Source: Sphingobacterium sp. SGG-5 (GTDB lineage: Bacteria; Bacteroidota; Bacteroidia; Sphingobacteriales; Sphingobacteriaceae). From it: 64,000 nucleotides of DNA. The DNA lies in NCBI RefSeq assembly GCF_011043525.1, contig NZ_JAAKGO010000007.1, positions 1 to 64,000 on the forward strand, given 5' to 3'. This document shows, piece after piece, positions 61,460-64,000 of this stretch (the stretch's first letter is position 1; each line of letters starts with the position of its first letter). The notes beneath the pieces were generated by a model, which saw only the letters and a list, made by a program, of their open reading frames with translations, searched no databases and was not told where the DNA came from. A program made the translations under genes and the position numbers.

Positions 61460-64000
61460 TTAAAATTTAGCGGTGATACCGAAAACAAATGTGCGTGCCA
61501 TAGGGTAAGGTGAATAATCAAATCCAGGAGTCAATGCAGAATGTCGCGTAGAGACTTCAGGATCCAAACCCGAATAGTTCGTCCACGTTATTAAGTTCTG
61601 CCCCGAAAATGTAACCGCCAAATTGGAGGCATATACCTTGGCCGAAAGACTTTCCGGCAGTGTATACGAAAACGATAATGTTTTCAACCGGATATAAGAA
61701 CCGTCTTCAATCACCCGCGATGAGTAGGCCCCAAAAGGACCATGCCCTCCCGAGCGATACAACTCATTATTCTGATTATCCGGTGTCCACCTGTTCTCAT
61801 AAGTTGCATATTGGTTTAACAAAGGTCGAAATAAACCATTCCCCTCAAAAATCAAACGATTGGCGTTCAGATTATCATTCCCATACGACCATTGGAAGAA
61901 AGCGCTTAACGAGAAAGACTTATAGTTAAACACATTATTGATACCTCCAATGTGGATCGGTTCGGGGTTACCGATTACCGCCAAGTCATTATCATCCACC
62001 ACCATATCTCCATTGATATCCTTATACTTGATATCTCCAGGCTGTATTTTATCCGCCGAGCTACCATTCGTAGTCACGGTAGGTTTTAAAACAAAGTTTC
62101 CGGGAGATACCTCGTCAAAATCACTATATTGATAGTTTCCATCCCAAATGTATCCATAATACAAAGCCGCTGGATAATTGACCATAGCGATATAGGGAGA
62201 AGAAGATGTGAAATTACTGTCAAAACCGACCGTGCTCAAAAAGTTGCTTTCATTTTCAGCCAGTGAAATAATTTTATTGCGGTTGAATGCGATATTAAAA
62301 TTAGTCTCCCATGAAAAATCTTTCTTCTTGATATTGATTGTGTTCAGCGTAATTTCCAACCCTTTATTCTCAATTTCTCCGATATTTCTATACTCTCTAA
62401 TAAAGCCTGTTGTCCGGGGAAGATTAGCCAAAAGCAGAAGATCCTTCGTGTTCTTTTTGTATAGATCAACCGTCAACTGCAATCTATCTTCCCACAATCC
62501 CAAATCCAAGCCTATATTCGACTGCACCGTCGACTCCCACTTCAGCGATCTGTTGCCCATTGACTCCATAATCAGCCCTTTGTCAGGAACAGTATTCCCA
62601 AAAGAATAGCCCGCGTTCCAATCCGTATAGACCAATCCGGGCGCACGATCAAAATCACGTACCCTATTATTTCCAGTTACACCATAGCCCAACCTCAACT
62701 TCGCATCCGAAATAACAGAAATATCTTTCAAAAATTCTTCATTTTTCATCCGCCAGGCAAATGCGCCTGCGGGAAAATATCCCCAACGGTTTTTATCGAT
62801 AAATTTCGATGAGCCATCCGCCCGCATAGAAGCCGTGAACATATATTTTGTCATCAAGGTATAATTTCCCCGTGCTAAAAACGACGCTAAAGTATGATAC
62901 GTCTGCGTAGAGGTATTACGGTAAGGTGTTCCACCTCCCAGCGAACTAAACAGCAATTCTTCGTTGGGTATATTATCTGCTTCAAAGCCAAAACTGTCAC
63001 TGTCCCGTCGCTGCATCGTAAACCCGCCCATGATATCAAAGACATGGTTTTTATTGATATACTTTCTATAGGTCAACGTATTTTCATTTACCCATCCACT
63101 CGCTGATCGATTGATTATACCTCCATACTGTCCTCTGAAGTTGCTTGGATTGATTGGATTACCTCGATATGTCTGCGAATTATAGAAATACTTATAGGGG
63201 TTTGTACGGCTATTCGTACCTCCTGAAACCCGAAGCGTTAATCCTTTCAGCATTTCATACGAGATAAAAGCGTTGATATTCAAATCGGAATACGTATTTA
63301 AATACACTTCGTTTTCCAAACTGATGACCGGATTGACCATCAAATTGAGTCCTTCCGATTCAGGATCGACCAGAAGGTCGCCCAAATCCACCCCTGTACC
63401 GGTAACTGGGCGAAATCCCCAAGTTCTATACAGCGTATAGCTCGTTGCCGTCGACGTCCCGGTCCGTACCGGCGTCCCGTCAACTGTATTTTTAGCCATA
63501 CCGATTACGAAACCAGCCTTTAACTTATCTGAAATCGTCTGATTCAAAGATAACCGCCCCTGGTAACGTTTATTCGAGGAGTTGACAATAACCCCCTGTT
63601 GATCAAACAAACTTCCAGAAACCGCATACCGAGTGCTTGTGTTTCCCCCTCGAAGAGCTATATTATATATACTTATCGGAGCGGTTCTAAACAGCCGGTC
63701 TTGTAAATCCAGTTCTTTTACCCCGCGATAGTCTTCAAGCTCCTTTCCTACGTTATCCAGATAATACCGCTCTGCCAAAGTGGGATAGATTTCACTCTGA
63801 TACTTTACAAATTCGTACCCCGACATCATATCCATTTTCTTCATGACACGCTGTGCTCCAAAAGAAGCCGAAAAATCCACTGTCGGCTTACCGGCCTGCC
63901 CTTTCTTGGTTTCGATTACAATGACCCCATTTGCACCTCTTGATCCGTAGATCGCGGTAGCCGAAGCATCTTTTAATACGGAAATCGATGCAATATCAAA
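61460..64000 (-). CDS. SusC/RagA TonB-linked outer membrane transporter, N-terminus beyond window
   Basis: The reading frame is open to the right edge, so 846 residues plus stop are visible and the start, signal peptide, STN domain and first half of the plug are missing. The visible part begins inside the plug (ISVLKDASATAIYGSRGANG, then VIVIETKKG) and runs through the barrel to FVFGITAKF. A GTG at 63880 is not the start, since plug sequence continues upstream in frame. It is most like the PUL 1 SusC: both share SVLKDASATAIYGSR, WGYFPxGAFAW and FLSxFFQWSYGND-like segments. It is the importer of PUL 5. Confidence 0.95.
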   Translation of the reverse strand, partial: FDIASISVLKDASATAIYGSRGANGVIVIETKKGQAGKPTVDFSASFGAQRVMKKMDMMSGYEFVKYQSEIYPTLAERYYLDNVGKELEDYRGVKELDLQDRLFRTAPISIYNIALRGGNTSTRYAVSGSLFDQQGVIVNSSNKRYQGRLSLNQTISDKLKAGFVIGMAKNTVDGTPVRTGTSTATSYTLYRTWGFRPVTGTGVDLGDLLVDPESEGLNLMVNPVISLENEVYLNTYSDLNINAFISYEMLKGLTLRVSGGTNSRTNPYKYFYNSQTYRGNPINPSNFRGQYGGIINRSASGWVNENTLTYRKYINKNHVFDIMGGFTMQRRDSDSFGFEADNIPNEELLFSSLGGGTPYRNTSTQTYHTLASFLARGNYTLMTKYMFTASMRADGSSKFIDKNRWGYFPAGAFAWRMKNEEFLKDISVISDAKLRLGYGVTGNNRVRDFDRAPGLVYTDWNAGYSFGNTVPDKGLIMESMGNRSLKWESTVQSNIGLDLGLWEDRLQLTVDLYKKNTKDLLLLANLPRTTGFIREYRNIGEIENKGLEITLNTINIKKKDFSWETNFNIAFNRNKIISLAENESNFLSTVGFDSNFTSSSPYIAMVNYPAALYYGYIWDGNYQYSDFDEVSPGNFVLKPTVTTNGSSADKIQPGDIKYKDINGDMVVDDNDLAVIGNPEPIHIGGINNVFNYKSFSLSAFFQWSYGNDNLNANRLIFEGNGLFRPLLNQYATYENRWTPDNQNNELYRSGGHGPFGAYSSRVIEDGSYIRLKTLSFSYTLPESLSAKVYASNLAVTFSGQNLITWTNYSGLDPEVSTRHSALTPGFDYSPYPMARTFVFGITAKF

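Noticed and set aside
63880..63882. GTG at 63880 as the start of the last SusC gene
   Set aside because: Plug-domain sequence continues in frame to position 64000, so the true start is outside.

Overview
The window looks like the chromosome of a free-living glycan-degrading member of Bacteroidota, most likely the Sphingobacteriaceae (Sphingobacterium/Pedobacter/Parapedobacter-like). The evidence is five SusC/SusD pairs, four ECF sigma/FecR anti-sigma pairs, many short lipoprotein signal peptides, A/T-rich ribosome-binding regions and TAnnTTTG-type -7 boxes. The genus assignment is inference, since no rRNA or housekeeping marker is present. Almost every gene is on the minus strand, so operons read from high to low coordinates. 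No tRNA, rRNA, CRISPR array, transposase, phage gene or origin was seen.

Layout, as five polysaccharide utilisation loci (PULs). PUL 1 (about 1-15733, continuing past the left edge): ECF sigma, FecR, SusC, SusD, DUF5017 lipoprotein, IPT-phosphodiester glycosidase, second phosphodiester glycosidase, second DUF5017 lipoprotein, SGNH esterase, two-domain CE15-like esterase, and a third, cut-off phosphodiester glycosidase. A Gfo/Idh/MocA oxidoreductase (15821-17029) and a 227-bp inverted-repeat element separate it from PUL 2 (17444-27891): a divergent ECF sigma on the plus strand, then FecR, SusC, SusD, DUF5018 lipoprotein, GHL10-type glycosidase and a strong terminator. PUL 3 (27926-39895): ECF sigma, FecR, SusC, SusD, two discoidin-like surface lipoproteins and a beta-propeller lipoprotein, with no recognisable depolymerase. 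PUL 4 (39981-52494): ECF sigma, FecR, a DUF4988 lipoprotein wedged between FecR and SusC, SusC, SusD, a small DUF5018-type lipoprotein, a GH5 enzyme, a terminator, and an IPT-phosphodiester glycosidase with its own possible promoter. PUL 5 (52656-64000, cut by the right edge): SusC (N-terminus missing), SusD with an inserted beta-repeat module, DUF5017 lipoprotein, jelly-roll/TIM-barrel glycosidase, GH20 hexosaminidase, and a tandem TIM-barrel lipoprotein followed by a perfect 20-bp terminator stem.

How the genes work together (family knowledge plus inference): SusD and the lipoproteins after it capture glycans on the cell surface, the lipoprotein enzymes cut them, and SusC imports the fragments with TonB energy. 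The N-terminal STN domain of each SusC signals through FecR to free the cognate ECF sigma factor, which turns the operon on. PUL 5 (GH20) points to N-acetylhexosamine-containing glycans. PULs 1 and 4 hold four phosphodiester glycosidases, which suggests sugars joined by phosphodiesters.

Most notable observation: all four complete susC genes have a TAnnTTTG promoter-like box on the opposite strand directly at the susC start codon. About 80-130 bp further on, before fecR or the DUF4988 gene, each has a plus-strand hairpin followed by a T-tract. This predicts four cis-antisense small RNAs of about 85-100 nt covering the susC leaders, comparable in position to the known PUL antisense RNA DonS of Bacteroides fragilis. 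In PUL 4 part of this leader is duplicated in front of the DUF4988 gene.
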